Shown in pieces: positions 29,944-39,105 of a DNA stretch of 64,000 nucleotides. The stretch is from Chloroflexi bacterium HGW-Chloroflexi-3 (lineage in GTDB: Bacteria > Chloroflexota > Anaerolineae > Anaerolineales > Anaerolineaceae): the NCBI GenBank assembly GCA_002842045.1, contig PHBX01000002.1, positions 298,926 to 362,925 of the forward strand, in the 5' to 3' direction. Position numbers and translations under genes: made by a program. Below the pieces are notes generated by a model. It made no database searches, was not told where the DNA came from, and worked only from the letters and a program-made list of their open reading frames with translations. Position 1 is the first letter of the stretch. Each line of letters begins with the position of its first letter.

Positions 29944-30273
29944 CTACTTAATCAGGATGTTTTTAGGGTGAGATTTAGGTAACGATATAATCAGGAACCC
30001 ATTTTGGTAAATTGCTTCTGATTTATCGACTTGAATTGGCATGCTAATTTCAATTGATGTTAAGAATTCTCCATAACCAATTTCGAGTTGGTGAAACGCT
30101 TTTATTGAAGAGTTTTCATCAGATCTACAACCGGATATGTTAAGCGTATTTTTGAAGTACGTTATTTCAAATTTTTCCTGATCCATACCTGCAATTTCAA
30201 CTTTAACAATTATGCAATCATCTGATTCATAGACATCGGTAGGAGGTCGCCAGTTTCTTGTGTTCGTTATCAT
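29944..30273 (-). CDS. Small heat shock protein, Hsp20/alpha-crystallin family
   Basis: A 109-residue small heat shock protein. It consists almost only of the alpha-crystallin domain: WRPPTDVYESDDCIIVKVEIAGM at the start, then the A-x-x-x-n-G-v/f-L signature as AIYQNGFLIISLPK near the end. The N-terminal arm is very short (about 10 residues) and the C-terminal tail carries an I-L-I motif (NILIK) for oligomer contact. GAGAAG precedes the ATG. It heads the hsp20-lon pair. I see no CIRCE or HspR inverted repeat upstream. Confidence 0.88.
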   Translation of the reverse strand: MITNTRNWRPPTDVYESDDCIIVKVEIAGMDQEKFEITYFKNTLNISGCRSDENSSIKAFHQLEIGYGEFLTSIEISMPIQVDKSEAIYQNGFLIISLPKSHPKNILIK

Positions 30274-30441
30274 ATATCAACTTCTCAAATAATTTTCAAA
30301 TCCCTGGTTTATCAAGGATAAATTGTATTTAAAATTTATCATAGTTTTGGAGAAATACCAAAATCATCTTATACAAAAATTAGTATTTTGGGTGGCTTCT
30401 TCTTTTTATGAGATTTGAAATAATAAGATTTTAAATATTAG

Positions 30442-30514
30442 CGCCCCTGGGGGGATTCGAACCCACAACCAACAGCTTAGAAGGCTGGTGCTCTGTCCAT
30501 TGAGCTACAGGGGC
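30442..30514 (-). tRNA. tRNA-Arg (anticodon UCU)
   Basis: A 73-base cloverleaf reads on the minus strand. The acceptor stem GCCCCTG pairs perfectly with CAGGGGC, the D arm is GCTC/GAGC, the anticodon loop CTTCTAA gives UCU (Arg, codons AGA/AGG), and the T loop is TTCGAAT. The discriminator is G. CCA is not encoded. The top pair of the anticodon stem (C27-U43) and one T-stem pair (U50-C64) do not match. The gene lies between two minus-strand protein genes and may be processed from their transcript. Confidence 0.93.
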
Positions 30515-30521
30515 ATTTTAC

Positions 30522-30959
30522 CTAATTACTTTGGATTGGACGTATTCCTCGATATACCTGTGACCCAGTAAAGGTTCTTAAAATAGTTATCGCGTCTTTG
30601 CCAGTTATACTACTTAATTGCTCGGGTGTTAAGGGTTTATTGTCATTCGAAAGGAATATACCAAAGACAACATTTACTATGGTTGTGTGTTTTTCAATAA
30701 ATTCGGTTTTTTTTGCGCAATGATTCATCAATGTGTGTTGAATACCATCAACAATAAAAACTTCTGCAGTAATTGGATCTACCCAATCAATTTTTGGAGA
30801 ATTTTCTTCATTTGTATAAATCTCCTGGTGTTCATCACATAAAAAACTGTGTAGGTAAACTCTCCAATTCTGATCATGATTTTTCCACCAATCAAAATCA
30901 ATGTGGAAGGGTGTTTCTAGAGTAGGTTTTATAATGCTGTATCGTTTTATATCATTCAT
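30522..30959 (-). CDS. Conserved-type hypothetical protein (pair member 1)
   Basis: A 145-residue soluble protein I do not recognise. It is rich in aromatic residues near the start (FHIDFDWWKNHDQNWRVYLHS) and then has a CDEHQEIY segment and a HTLMNHCAKKTEFIEKHTT segment. The Cys/His spacing could bind a metal but matches no motif I know. The C-terminal part is helical (LTPEQLSSITGKDAITILRTF), resembling a small helix-hairpin or winged-helix tail. I chose ATG 30959 because AAGG lies eight bases before it. It follows the 522-residue gene at 30987-32555 by 27 bases, so the two probably work together. Confidence 0.6.
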   Translation of the reverse strand: MNDIKRYSIIKPTLETPFHIDFDWWKNHDQNWRVYLHSFLCDEHQEIYTNEENSPKIDWVDPITAEVFIVDGIQHTLMNHCAKKTEFIEKHTTIVNVVFGIFLSNDNKPLTPEQLSSITGKDAITILRTFTGSQVYRGIRPIQSN

Positions 30960-30986
30960 CACCACTACCTTAAAATCGATTTGTTT

Positions 30987-32555
30987 TTATAATTTGATAC
31001 GGAAATATAAATCACCTAGATGCTCAATTTCTGTACTGTTTTCTAATAAATATAATACATAGCTGGGAGAGACACGTTTTACTATATTATAGGCCGCATA
31101 CAATTCCTGCGCATGCACATGTCCCTGCGGATTCAACTTGGCTAATTCTCTTACTAATGTTGGTACAAGTTTTTCTGCTGGAACATTTAAATATCTATCC
31201 CAAAGGGTTTCGATTTGATCTCGCTCAGAAATTGCTATTATCATGCGATCATCGAATTCGGTAGATATTAGCTGCTTTGTCATCGAAAAGCTAATTCTTC
31301 CTTCAATATTACGGGTTGCTGTTCGTACCCACTCTCTGGTAGGACGTTTTTTGCCAATTGATACAATCACTTCTCCTGGAACTTTGCCTGGTTTTATGTG
31401 TAACCGGCTACCAGGTAAGACATTGTATTTCTCATACCATTCCTCTAACCCATAAACATATTTACTTTCACGTATTACCCATCCAGCAAATTTTTCTTGT
31501 GTATCTCCATCTACAAAAGTAAATCGGATTCGAGGTGATTCGTAGGCAGTTGGGAAAAGTTTCTCCAGATTACTGCTTAAAGGTATTGAACCTGAAACAA
31601 TGTGAGGATAAATAATTGCAATTGTGACACCATTAGCTGAGTTATTTTCAAAGGATTTTGAATACTCTAATTCATCAAAAACACCAGCATTCATCTGAGT
31701 TAGATGATCCGAATATTTAGAATTATCAAAATTCTTTTGTTGATCCGGAACAAGTAATTTTGGCAGAGACCTGACATTTTCTGGCTCGCTACGGTGTAAA
31801 AACCATAATGTTTTCCCAGCAGGACCAACCTCATCAAACCGAGGATCTTCCTGGAGCGCTAAATTGAGCGAAAATTCGGTCAACATTGTATTGGAATCCT
31901 TTGGAAGTTCAATTTGATTAATTATTTCTGGCGTTGAAAGTGGACCTCCATCTGAGACTTCTAAAACTGCTTCAGCCAGGTTTAAGTATCCAATATTGAT
32001 ATCGATCAATAATGATCGCGGAAACCAAAATCCAGCAATTTGAACAAGATCTTGGTTTGTGTTTAATTTTTCGATTAAGGAAATGGAAATATTCTTTTTG
32101 TATGTTGAAAAAATATTATCTAAATCGAGATCGGTTTCTTCGTCAAGTGCGATATTTGTTTGGTTTAAAGGGTGCTTTACAAGGCTTGAAGCAAATTCCC
32201 TGGATTCACCTTTTTGAAAATCAATTTGGACAACAGAAAAATCACCAATTTCGGGATTGTTTCCTGTCCTAATACCGACAACTTCGCCATTTTTGTAATT
32301 CAAGGCTGGGAAGGTTAATTTTTGTCCCATCTGGAAATCATCTTTTGGTAAATAAATATCTCCTTTTGATTTTTCATATTCATCTCGTCGGATTTTTTCA
32401 AGTCGAATTCTTTCTTGAATCAGGATTTTTACCAGATCGATTGTATTTGTAGGCGTTTCAACTTCAAATAATCGGTTAAAAATGAAGTCAATGTCATTAT
32501 TATTTACTTTGAAGTTTTCCCAGATATTATTTTGTTTTTCTTTGGTTTTGATCAT
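30987..32555 (-). CDS. Hypothetical protein, 522 residues (pair member 2)
   Basis: I do not recognise this protein. It has no signal peptide or membrane helix. The N-terminal part is charged and helical (about 1-70), then a beta-rich region begins with QKLTFPALNYKNGEVVGIRTG (about 77-97), which looks like a small barrel. The C-terminal 150 residues contain several basic segments (KKRPTREWVRTATRNIEGR) and a final helical bundle. A TATAAT at 32596-32601 about 40 bases upstream could be its promoter. The gene lies directly upstream of the 145-residue gene. A nucleic acid-binding role is possible from the basic segments, but that is only a guess. Confidence 0.6.
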   Translation of the reverse strand: MIKTKEKQNNIWENFKVNNNDIDFIFNRLFEVETPTNTIDLVKILIQERIRLEKIRRDEYEKSKGDIYLPKDDFQMGQKLTFPALNYKNGEVVGIRTGNNPEIGDFSVVQIDFQKGESREFASSLVKHPLNQTNIALDEETDLDLDNIFSTYKKNISISLIEKLNTNQDLVQIAGFWFPRSLLIDINIGYLNLAEAVLEVSDGGPLSTPEIINQIELPKDSNTMLTEFSLNLALQEDPRFDEVGPAGKTLWFLHRSEPENVRSLPKLLVPDQQKNFDNSKYSDHLTQMNAGVFDELEYSKSFENNSANGVTIAIIYPHIVSGSIPLSSNLEKLFPTAYESPRIRFTFVDGDTQEKFAGWVIRESKYVYGLEEWYEKYNVLPGSRLHIKPGKVPGEVIVSIGKKRPTREWVRTATRNIEGRISFSMTKQLISTEFDDRMIIAISERDQIETLWDRYLNVPAEKLVPTLVRELAKLNPQGHVHAQELYAAYNIVKRVSPSYVLYLLENSTEIEHLGDLYFRIKL

Positions 32556-32595
32556 TTAAGAATTACTTTCTTTATGTAAAAATTTTGCGCGTATG

Positions 32596-32624
32596 ATTAT
32601 ACACTACTATTGAGTGGAGTTATG
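32596..32624 (-). promoter_or_regulatory. Candidate promoter for the 522-residue hypothetical gene
   Basis: Minus strand: a perfect -10 TATAAT (32596-32601) with a weak -35-like ATAACT 17 bases upstream. Unlike the leaderless promoters in this window, it leaves a leader of roughly 35 bases before the ATG at 32555. The -35 overlaps the 3' end of the LysM peptidase gene. Confidence 0.3.
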
Positions 32625-33993
32625 GAAACACGGTCTCGAGCCATGGCAAAGGATCGACTTGAATACCATTTACCAGTAATTCCCAGTGTAAATGAGGACC
32701 TGTTGATCTCCCTGTGTTCCCAATTATCCCAATTAATTCCCCGGCTTTAACAAATTGACCAACTTCTACAAGGATTGTTTCTTGATGCCAGAACCCTGAA
32801 TATACACCAAGTCCATGGTCAATTAATGTGGCATTTCCTCTTGTTAGTAGGGAGTCGGTAAAAACAACTTTGCCATCAGCGGGTGCATAAATATTGAGAT
32901 TGGCACAGACACCAAAATCAACACCTGTGTGAAAACGATTATACGGTTGATCATTATATGATCGTCGATTACCAAACCATGATTTGATACAAACAGGTTC
33001 ATCAACTGGATAATTAAAATCACCTGACCAAAGCTGGTCAGAGGTAAATTGTGATGTAACTTGAAAAATTAATTCATCTTCAGGTTTTGTCAATGATTCA
33101 TCCAGCGTGCTGGGATCCACCTGCAAAGGAGGATCCTGAGGGTAAAAACCTTGCTGGATCAAAATTAATTGATCTATCACTACGTTTTGATCAAGATTAT
33201 TCTTAAATTCAAGGTGAAATGGGTAAAGCCCTGCTGGAAGCATTGCATGAACGCCAAAAATGGATGATTGTTGCGAATTATTCGGAAAAAATTGTAATTC
33301 AAGATTACCAACCCTGGCTGTTAAATCCTGCGATATTGTATTGACATTAATGACTGCAGATTTTCCCTGGGTTAGTGGTAAGCCAATAAATTCTATGTTG
33401 TTTTGGTTATCATTATTGGTTACGATCGGTAAGATGAATGTTTCCTTGGGTAGTATTGCCCATGGATTATCTACTTGGTTTAGCATCGTTGTTTCCCAAA
33501 ATGAAGCATTTTCCTGGATGGATCGTTCAAATAATGAGTCTCCTGATGAAAGCGATGAATGTTGATATGAATTCTCAGGTGATTCCACAAGTATCACATT
33601 GGAACCTATATAGAATTCCGATGGCGATGTGGTTTGATTTAAGCGATAAATCACATCCTTTGGGATTTGATAAATTCTAGCCAGAGAATCTGGATTTTCA
33701 CCGATCGATACAGCCTTATATGTGAGTACACCAGCAACGCCCTTGATTCCAGGAATAACCAGTGGTGTACTGACACTTAATAGGTTAGGATCGGTTATAT
33801 TATTTGCAGCAATGATGTCGGTTGCACTCACATTAAATTTTATGGCGATAAGATTGATCGTATCACCTGGCTGAACGATATAAACGGGATACTCAGGATA
33901 CTCAGGATTTTCGGACTGTCCGGATACTGCTATAGAAGGAATTATCCAGGAAATAATCAAAAATGAAAAAAATAAAAATTTAATAATTTTCAA
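32620..33993 (-). CDS. Secreted LysM and M23 metallopeptidase
   Basis: A peptidoglycan hydrolase of about 457 residues. An N-terminal signal segment (KIIKFLFFSFLIISWIIP) is followed by a LysM domain (VYIVQPGDTINLIA, with AANNI), a second diverged LysM-like stretch, a beta-rich spacer and a C-terminal M23 domain. Zn ligands are visible in FHTGVDFG and HLHWELL. All possible starts are TTG (34026, 34011, 33993); I chose 33993 because it gives a normal signal peptide and the smallest overlap with the DUF192 gene. It probably trims or splits wall peptidoglycan outside the membrane. Confidence 0.85.
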   Translation of the reverse strand: MKIIKFLFFSFLIISWIIPSIAVSGQSENPEYPEYPVYIVQPGDTINLIAIKFNVSATDIIAANNITDPNLLSVSTPLVIPGIKGVAGVLTYKAVSIGENPDSLARIYQIPKDVIYRLNQTTSPSEFYIGSNVILVESPENSYQHSSLSSGDSLFERSIQENASFWETTMLNQVDNPWAILPKETFILPIVTNNDNQNNIEFIGLPLTQGKSAVINVNTISQDLTARVGNLELQFFPNNSQQSSIFGVHAMLPAGLYPFHLEFKNNLDQNVVIDQLILIQQGFYPQDPPLQVDPSTLDESLTKPEDELIFQVTSQFTSDQLWSGDFNYPVDEPVCIKSWFGNRRSYNDQPYNRFHTGVDFGVCANLNIYAPADGKVVFTDSLLTRGNATLIDHGLGVYSGFWHQETILVEVGQFVKAGELIGIIGNTGRSTGPHLHWELLVNGIQVDPLPWLETVFP

Positions 33994-34354
33994 TGATAAT
34001 TTTTTCTCCAATTTGTAATTTATCAAAGATGTCAGTATGTGTTTCCAGAATTTTTTGAGATTTAACCTCAGGATAATATATTAAGCCCCATTTTTTTGCA
34101 ATTCTTTTATCTACTATTGTGTTCGTTTTGTCCAACCAAAAAACAGCAATATCAAAATTCATAAACAACATATGGATAGCTGAATCAACTATATTTTCAT
34201 TTTTATTTATAAATAACCCTGCCTGGTTTAATGAAATATTTTTCTTAAACATCAAGCCTTTTAAACGAGAATAAAAATTTTCAAAATACCAGGCTTCTAA
34301 TTTATCGATAGAACCAAAATTTCCAGACAATTTTCGAATAGTAACGTTTTTCAT
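33980..34354 (-). CDS. DUF192 family protein
   Basis: A 124-residue protein of the DUF192 family. Family features are RLKGLMFKKNISLNQAGLFI and the MLFMNFDIAVFWLDKTNTIVD segment, matching the usual MxGLMfr and h-M-f-MrfpidvvFld patterns. It ends close to the IEKGxxI-type end (KLQIGEKIIIEN). DUF192 proteins are usually exported; here there is no clear signal peptide. The function is unknown. It overlaps the LysM peptidase start and follows the receiver gene by ten bases, so the three are likely co-transcribed. Confidence 0.85.
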   Translation of the reverse strand: MKNVTIRKLSGNFGSIDKLEAWYFENFYSRLKGLMFKKNISLNQAGLFINKNENIVDSAIHMLFMNFDIAVFWLDKTNTIVDKRIAKKWGLIYYPEVKSQKILETHTDIFDKLQIGEKIIIENY

Positions 34355-34364
34355 AAATTAATTG

Positions 34365-34676
34365 TCAATTTAAAATTGATTCAATGCTTTCCAGCAACTC
34401 TTGAGGTTTAAAAGGTTTGCTTATGTAATTATTAACTTTTGCTATTTGCATACCAAGAACCTTGTCAATGGGTTGTGCTTTTGCTGAAATAACAATAACA
34501 GGTATTTGATTTGTGTTCTCGTTTGATTTTAATTGATGGTAAATATCCCACCCGTCAATATTTGGCATCATAAGATCTAATAATACTAAATCTGGTTTTT
34601 CCCTTTCAATTACTTCAAAGCCTTCCATACCGTCATTTGTGGAAATTATTTCATAACCTTTTCTTTCAAGAATCAT
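34365..34676 (-). CDS. Truncated response-regulator receiver domain
   Basis: A 103-residue receiver domain. The phospho-acceptor is Asp34 (LVLLDLMMP), the switch residue Ser64 (VIVISAKA) and the conserved Lys87 (YISKPFKP). The protein begins at MILERKGYEII, so it lacks the first beta strand and the acidic pair that binds Mg2+ in normal receivers (VDDD). An in-frame TAA lies one codon before the ATG and only 32 bases separate it from the divergent xthA, so the missing part is not encoded upstream. It may be non-phosphorylatable or a decaying gene. Confidence 0.75.
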   Translation of the reverse strand: MILERKGYEIISTNDGMEGFEVIEREKPDLVLLDLMMPNIDGWDIYHQLKSNENTNQIPVIVISAKAQPIDKVLGMQIAKVNNYISKPFKPQELLESIESILN

Positions 34677-34708
34677 AGTTTATCATATCACAAGGAAAGA
34701 ATAATTAG

Positions 34709-35473
34709 ATGAAAATTACAACCTGGAATGTAAATGGAATAAGGGCGGCAATTAACAAAGGTTTTGTTGATTGGACAAAATCATACGAGAAAGATGTTTT
34801 ATGTTTACAGGAAATTAAGGCCTTTCCTGAGCAAATTCCAGAAGAAGCATTAAAGATAGATTCTTATAAGACACACATAAATTCTGCAAAAAGACCAGGA
34901 TATAGTGGCGTAGCATCATTTTTCAAAGCAGAACCACTCGAAATTCGAAATGGATTAGGAATAGAAGCCTTTGACGATGAAGGAAGAGTAATTCGTTCCA
35001 AACATGAAAATTTCTATTTATATAATATTTATTTTCCAAATGGTCAAAGAGGGCAGGATCGAGTAGATTTTAAACTCGCATTTTACGAGACTTTATTATC
35101 CGAATGTAACCAATTGCATGAACAGGGTGAAAACATAATTATCACCGGAGATTTTAATACAGCACATACTGAAATTGATCTCGCTAATCCAAAAGAAAAT
35201 GCAAAAACAAGCGGATTTTTACCTGAAGAACGCGAAATGATCACAAAATATCTGAACCATGGGTTTATAGATGTATATAGAGAATTGTATCCAGATAAAG
35301 TAGAGTATACATGGTGGACTTATCGGTTTGGTGCTAGAAGGAGAAATATTGGGTGGCGACTTGATTATTTTTTAGTTAGTGACGCACTCATGAAAGATGT
35401 AAATGATGTTATTATTTTGGGGGATGTTGAAGGATCGGATCATTGTCCCGTGACACTAATTATCGGTGAATAA
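34709..35473 (+). CDS. xthA: Exodeoxyribonuclease III
   Basis: A 254-residue AP endonuclease and 3'-5' exonuclease for base excision repair. Catalytic motifs are intact: WNVNGIRAA (N7 region), CLQEIK (Glu metal ligand), the NIYFPNGQ Tyr region, ITGDFNTAH (Asp/Asn), WRLDYFLVS and GSDHCPV (Asp-His). AAGGAAAG precedes the ATG. It is divergent from the receiver gene and is followed 11 bases later by a response regulator gene. Confidence 0.95.
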   Translation: MKITTWNVNGIRAAINKGFVDWTKSYEKDVLCLQEIKAFPEQIPEEALKIDSYKTHINSAKRPGYSGVASFFKAEPLEIRNGLGIEAFDDEGRVIRSKHENFYLYNIYFPNGQRGQDRVDFKLAFYETLLSECNQLHEQGENIIITGDFNTAHTEIDLANPKENAKTSGFLPEEREMITKYLNHGFIDVYRELYPDKVEYTWWTYRFGARRRNIGWRLDYFLVSDALMKDVNDVIILGDVEGSDHCPVTLIIGE

Positions 35474-35484
35474 GGAGAAGAGGC

Positions 35485-36138
35485 ATGTCTAAGCAAAGAA
35501 TCTTACTAGTGGATGATCACGAAGTTGTTCGACTTGGTCTAAAATCTTTATTAGATCGGAATCCTCAATTTGAAGTTATTGGGGAAGCTGGTACAGCAAA
35601 GGAGGCACTTGATAAAGTATCTCGTTTGTTGCCGGATGTCGTTTTAATGGATATACGATTACCAGGATCATCGGGTATTGAGGCATGTGAAGAGATAACG
35701 AAGAATTATCCCGACATAAAAGTTGTAATGCTCACATCCTATGCGGAAGATGAAATGCTTTTTTCTGCGATCAGAGCTGGTGCATCGGGATATGTATTAA
35801 AACAAATAGGTGGTGAGGATTTAGTCCGAGCGATTGAACAGGTTGGAAGAGGTGAAGCTGCGTTAGATCCTGCAGTTACTCAACGTGTTTTTCAAGAAGT
35901 ACGCCGGGCTGTAAAAGAAGAGGAAGCTTCAGCGTTTGTTAACTTAAGTCAACAAGAAAAACACGTCTTATTATTAGTGTCTGAAGGTAAAACAAACAGA
36001 GAGATTGCTAAAAACTTATTTCTGGGCGAAGGCACCGTTAGAAATTATGTGAGCAGCATCTTATCGAAACTTGGAGTGTCAAATCGCGCTGAAGCGGCAG
36101 CCTATGCCGTTGAGCATAATCTACGAGAATATTTATAA
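35485..36138 (+). CDS. NarL/FixJ-type response regulator
   Basis: A 217-residue two-component regulator. The receiver domain (1-120) has VDDHE acidic residues (9-12 region), Asp57 in [10 protein letters not shown], and Lys106 in VLKQIGGE. A LuxR-type helix-turn-helix (about 150-215) has [22 protein letters not shown] and [19 protein letters not shown] precedes the ATG. No sensor kinase lies next to it, so its signal is unknown. It most resembles the LiaR/DegU group. Confidence 0.9.
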   Translation: MSKQRILLVDDHEVVRLGLKSLLDRNPQFEVIGEAGTAKEALDKVSRLLPDVVLMDIRLPGSSGIEACEEITKNYPDIKVVMLTSYAEDEMLFSAIRAGASGYVLKQIGGEDLVRAIEQVGRGEAALDPAVTQRVFQEVRRAVKEEEASAFVNLSQQEKHVLLLVSEGKTNREIAKNLFLGEGTVRNYVSSILSKLGVSNRAEAAAYAVEHNLREYL

Positions 36139-36185
36139 TTCTCTGAAGTAGAAATTGAAATGTAATAACATTATTAAGTATAAGA

Positions 36186-36551
36186 TTAGCTGATTTTCGA
36201 GATTATCACAATAATCGCTACAGCTAATGCATATGTAGCTGATAAAAGTACTCCAGCTGCAGAAATATCTTTGATGATTTTGATTTTTGAATTATTTTCA
36301 GGATGAATAAAATCCAGTATATATTCAATGGCAGAATTGAATATTTCAGCTATCCAAACCAGAAATATTGCTGATAGAAAGAATATCGCTTCAATATAAT
36401 TCAATTTTAGAATAAAAATTAAAAAGATAGCTACGATGGTTGCAAGCAAATGTATCCATGTGTTTTTTTCGTTCTTTATAATGAAAAGAATTCCCTGAAA
36501 AGCTGGAATTAAGGATTTAAAGCGGTAAGTAAGAAAATTGAATAATTTCAT
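36186..36551 (-). CDS. dgkA: Diacylglycerol kinase (DgkA type)
   Basis: A 121-residue membrane protein of the prokaryotic DgkA/undecaprenol kinase family, which phosphorylates diacylglycerol or undecaprenol with ATP. Three transmembrane helices are visible, with the signature AEIFNSAIEYILDFI and KIIKDISAAGVLL. The start overlaps the ybeY stop as ATGA, which implies coupled translation. It is the last gene of the comEA-yqeY-pgpH-ybeY-dgkA string. Confidence 0.9.
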   Translation of the reverse strand: MKLFNFLTYRFKSLIPAFQGILFIIKNEKNTWIHLLATIVAIFLIFILKLNYIEAIFFLSAIFLVWIAEIFNSAIEYILDFIHPENNSKIKIIKDISAAGVLLSATYALAVAIIVIISKIS

Positions 36552-37012
36552 TCGGGTATCTGATTTAGTTTAATTCCATTAGACATTAGTATCTTATTTT
36601 GGGATTTCCACATATCAGATTTTTGGTCTACAGTATTATGATCATAACCTAACAAATGTAACATACCATGTATCACCATTAATTTAATTTCATCGAATAA
36701 TTCATTCCCGAGCTTAAGAGACTGATGGTCAACGAATGGATAACAAATAACGATATCGCCCATTATTTCTTTTCCAGAGTCGGGATCAATTTCGCCAGCA
36801 TCAAATGATAATACATCAGTAGACTGCGCGTAGCCATAATATTTATTATATAATTCTTTCATTTCACCTTCATTAATAAAAATTATCGTCACAACTTTAT
36901 CAAGTGGTTCATTTTCTAAGATGAGAATTGAAGAGATTAAATACCCAATATCATCAGGAATATTAAATTTATCCTCATTGATAATAATTACTTCAGGGCT
37001 TGTCTGGTTCAT
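36548..37012 (-). CDS. ybeY: Endoribonuclease YbeY
   Basis: A 154-residue metal-dependent endoribonuclease for 16S rRNA maturation and ribosome quality control. The zinc motif H-x3-H-x5-H appears as IHGMLHLLGYDHNT. The upstream DVLSFDAG segment is also typical. It overlaps the HD-domain gene by 20 bases and dgkA by four. The PgpH-YbeY-DgkA order is common in Gram-positive bacteria, where phoH often precedes it; no phoH is present here. Confidence 0.95.
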   Translation of the reverse strand: MNQTSPEVIIINEDKFNIPDDIGYLISSILILENEPLDKVVTIIFINEGEMKELYNKYYGYAQSTDVLSFDAGEIDPDSGKEIMGDIVICYPFVDHQSLKLGNELFDEIKLMVIHGMLHLLGYDHNTVDQKSDMWKSQNKILMSNGIKLNQIPE

Positions 37013-39104
37013 TTAATAATTCAACTGGTTGGGTTTTTAATTCAGGGTATTTTATTCTGGGGTGGTATGTATTGATTAAAGTATTTGAAAATGAATTTAC
37101 GATGATGTTTAAATCTTTCATTGTTAATTCTGTTTCTTCCAGCTGGCCTTCTTTTAGACAAAAATCAATAACCCCATGAATAATCTTTTCTAATTCTTCT
37201 CGATTTGTTGGTTTATCAGCCCTTGCTCTTGCTTCAACGCCATCTGCCATCATCAATAAAGCAGTTTCTTTCGATTGAGGGATTGGACCAGGATAGCGAA
37301 AATCATCCACATTGACCGAATCTGCATCATGATTGTTAGCTTCAATCGCTTTTATATAAAAATATTTTGTCATCAATGTGCCGTGATGTTCTTTTACAAA
37401 ATCAATGATCCGTGAAGGAAGTCGGAATTTCTTCGCCAGATCAACGCCATCAGGCACATGTTGAATAATCGTAGCAGCACTTAAATAAGGATCGAGATCA
37501 TCATGGGCATTGATATCACTTGCAATCTGGTTTTCAATAAAAAATGATGGATTAGCAGCTTTTCCTGCGTCATGATATAAAGCTCCAACTCTTGTCAATA
37601 ATTGATCTGCGTCGATATCTTTTGCAGCTTGCTCTGCCATATTTGCTACTTGAAGAGAATGCTGATACGTTCCAGGAGCGTTGGTTAAGATGAATTGGAG
37701 CAAAGGATGATCTGGCCTGGAAATTTCAAGTAATTGAATTGCAGTTGTAATACCCAGAATTTGGGCAACAAAGAATTGCATTAAAAGACCTAAACTTGCC
37801 GATGCCATACCATTGAATAATGATGCACCAGAAAGTGTTAACATTCCAATTAAATCAGTAGAACCATCCAGTAATCGAATTGATAAAATAACTCCAGCAG
37901 ATAAAATGCCAGTGAGCAAACCAGCACTAAAAAATACAGAGATTCTTCTGCCCTGTCCTAGCACAAGGCTTCCGAATAATGAAGGAATCAAATAGAATGG
38001 CAATAAACTCTGAAAATCAAAGGAACCAAAGGAAATTATCGATCCCAATGAAAGCGAGAGGATAAATGCAACCTCAAAACCAAATAGTGTTCCGATGGCA
38101 AATGTAAAACCTGCAAATGGAAATATATATGGTAATACTGTTCTGTTTGGAATTAAGAATTTTGCTGATAACAAAAATATAACAAAAGCAATTGAAATAA
38201 TAAGAATTTCTTTTACTGAAAATGAGTTTGATTTTTGTTTACTGAAATACAATCCCAGGAAAAACATTTGAAGTAATATGAAAATTCCAGTGGCTAAATA
38301 TTCTTGTTGTTTGTTATCTGGTGAAATGAAATTAAATTTTTCTAAAGCTTCATAAGTTTGTTCGTCAATAATTTGTCCACGACGAATAATAATTTCACCT
38401 GGGGAATATGATTTTTCAACAGGTTCAACCTGTTCAATTGCTAAATTAATTGCTTTATCTGTTAATTCTTTACTAAACAATGAATTAGGTACTACAAACG
38501 GCGACACAAGATTTTCAATTATTTTGGAGTTATCTTCACTGAAAGAAAAACTGATCAGTGTCGGAACTCTTTGCTTTGCTTCCTGAACCTGATAGTCGCG
38601 AATTGTTGCTCGAAAAACCTGCTCCAATACCAAAATGGCTTCTCTTTGTATGGACACCCAGGTTTGTTCATCCAGATTTATGAGTTGGATGGCAACATCG
38701 CGAGAAATTTGTGTGTGCGTAAGGTTTGATAAATCGTTAATTTTTTGATCGAGATCGGAGTATGAATCATTCCTAACCAATGTGATGAAATCAATAGATT
38801 TTCTGATCCTATCAATTTGTTGTCGAGAAATTGCTGGATCAATATTTAGATAAACAGGTGAGACTGAATTTTTAATAGAAGAAATTTTTTGTTCTGTCAG
38901 ATTATCAGACGTGTACGTTAAATTTCTTGGGGCTTGAAAATCCTGAGTCGCAACGCTTCCTACTGATAATTCAAATGCTGTTGGCCGGGAAGAAATCGGT
39001 AATATAATCGACCCAAAGGCAATAATGCCGGTGAGGATTAGAATAAGTATCTTGAAAAACGAATTCTCTTTTTTCTTAAATTTTTTCCCTAAAGAATTTA
39101 TCAT
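36993..39104 (-). CDS. pgpH: 7TM-HD family phosphohydrolase (PgpH-like c-di-AMP phosphodiesterase)
   Basis: A 703-residue membrane enzyme. It starts with one transmembrane helix (about 18-38), then an extracytoplasmic 7TMR-HDED-type domain (about 40-255), a seven-helix membrane region (about 265-455), and a cytoplasmic HD domain with HSLQVANMA and the VGALYHDAGK motif plus a second HVPDG metal site. Listeria PgpH with this layout hydrolyses cyclic di-AMP, so this gene suggests c-di-AMP signalling here. No diadenylate cyclase gene is in the window. Confidence 0.9.
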   Translation of the reverse strand: MINSLGKKFKKKENSFFKILILILTGIIAFGSIILPISSRPTAFELSVGSVATQDFQAPRNLTYTSDNLTEQKISSIKNSVSPVYLNIDPAISRQQIDRIRKSIDFITLVRNDSYSDLDQKINDLSNLTHTQISRDVAIQLINLDEQTWVSIQREAILVLEQVFRATIRDYQVQEAKQRVPTLISFSFSEDNSKIIENLVSPFVVPNSLFSKELTDKAINLAIEQVEPVEKSYSPGEIIIRRGQIIDEQTYEALEKFNFISPDNKQQEYLATGIFILLQMFFLGLYFSKQKSNSFSVKEILIISIAFVIFLLSAKFLIPNRTVLPYIFPFAGFTFAIGTLFGFEVAFILSLSLGSIISFGSFDFQSLLPFYLIPSLFGSLVLGQGRRISVFFSAGLLTGILSAGVILSIRLLDGSTDLIGMLTLSGASLFNGMASASLGLLMQFFVAQILGITTAIQLLEISRPDHPLLQFILTNAPGTYQHSLQVANMAEQAAKDIDADQLLTRVGALYHDAGKAANPSFFIENQIASDINAHDDLDPYLSAATIIQHVPDGVDLAKKFRLPSRIIDFVKEHHGTLMTKYFYIKAIEANNHDADSVNVDDFRYPGPIPQSKETALLMMADGVEARARADKPTNREELEKIIHGVIDFCLKEGQLEETELTMKDLNIIVNSFSNTLINTYHPRIKYPELKTQPVELLNEPDKP

Positions 39105-39105
39105 G

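Noticed and set aside
30358..30391. Inverted repeat CCAAAAT/ATTTTGG downstream of the tRNA on the minus strand
   Set aside because: Seven AT-rich pairs with a 20-base loop and no T run; too weak to be called a terminator.
30274..30441. Possible heat-shock operator upstream of hsp20-lon
   Set aside because: I looked for CIRCE (TTAGCACTC-n9-GAGTGCTAA) and HspR-type repeats and found none.
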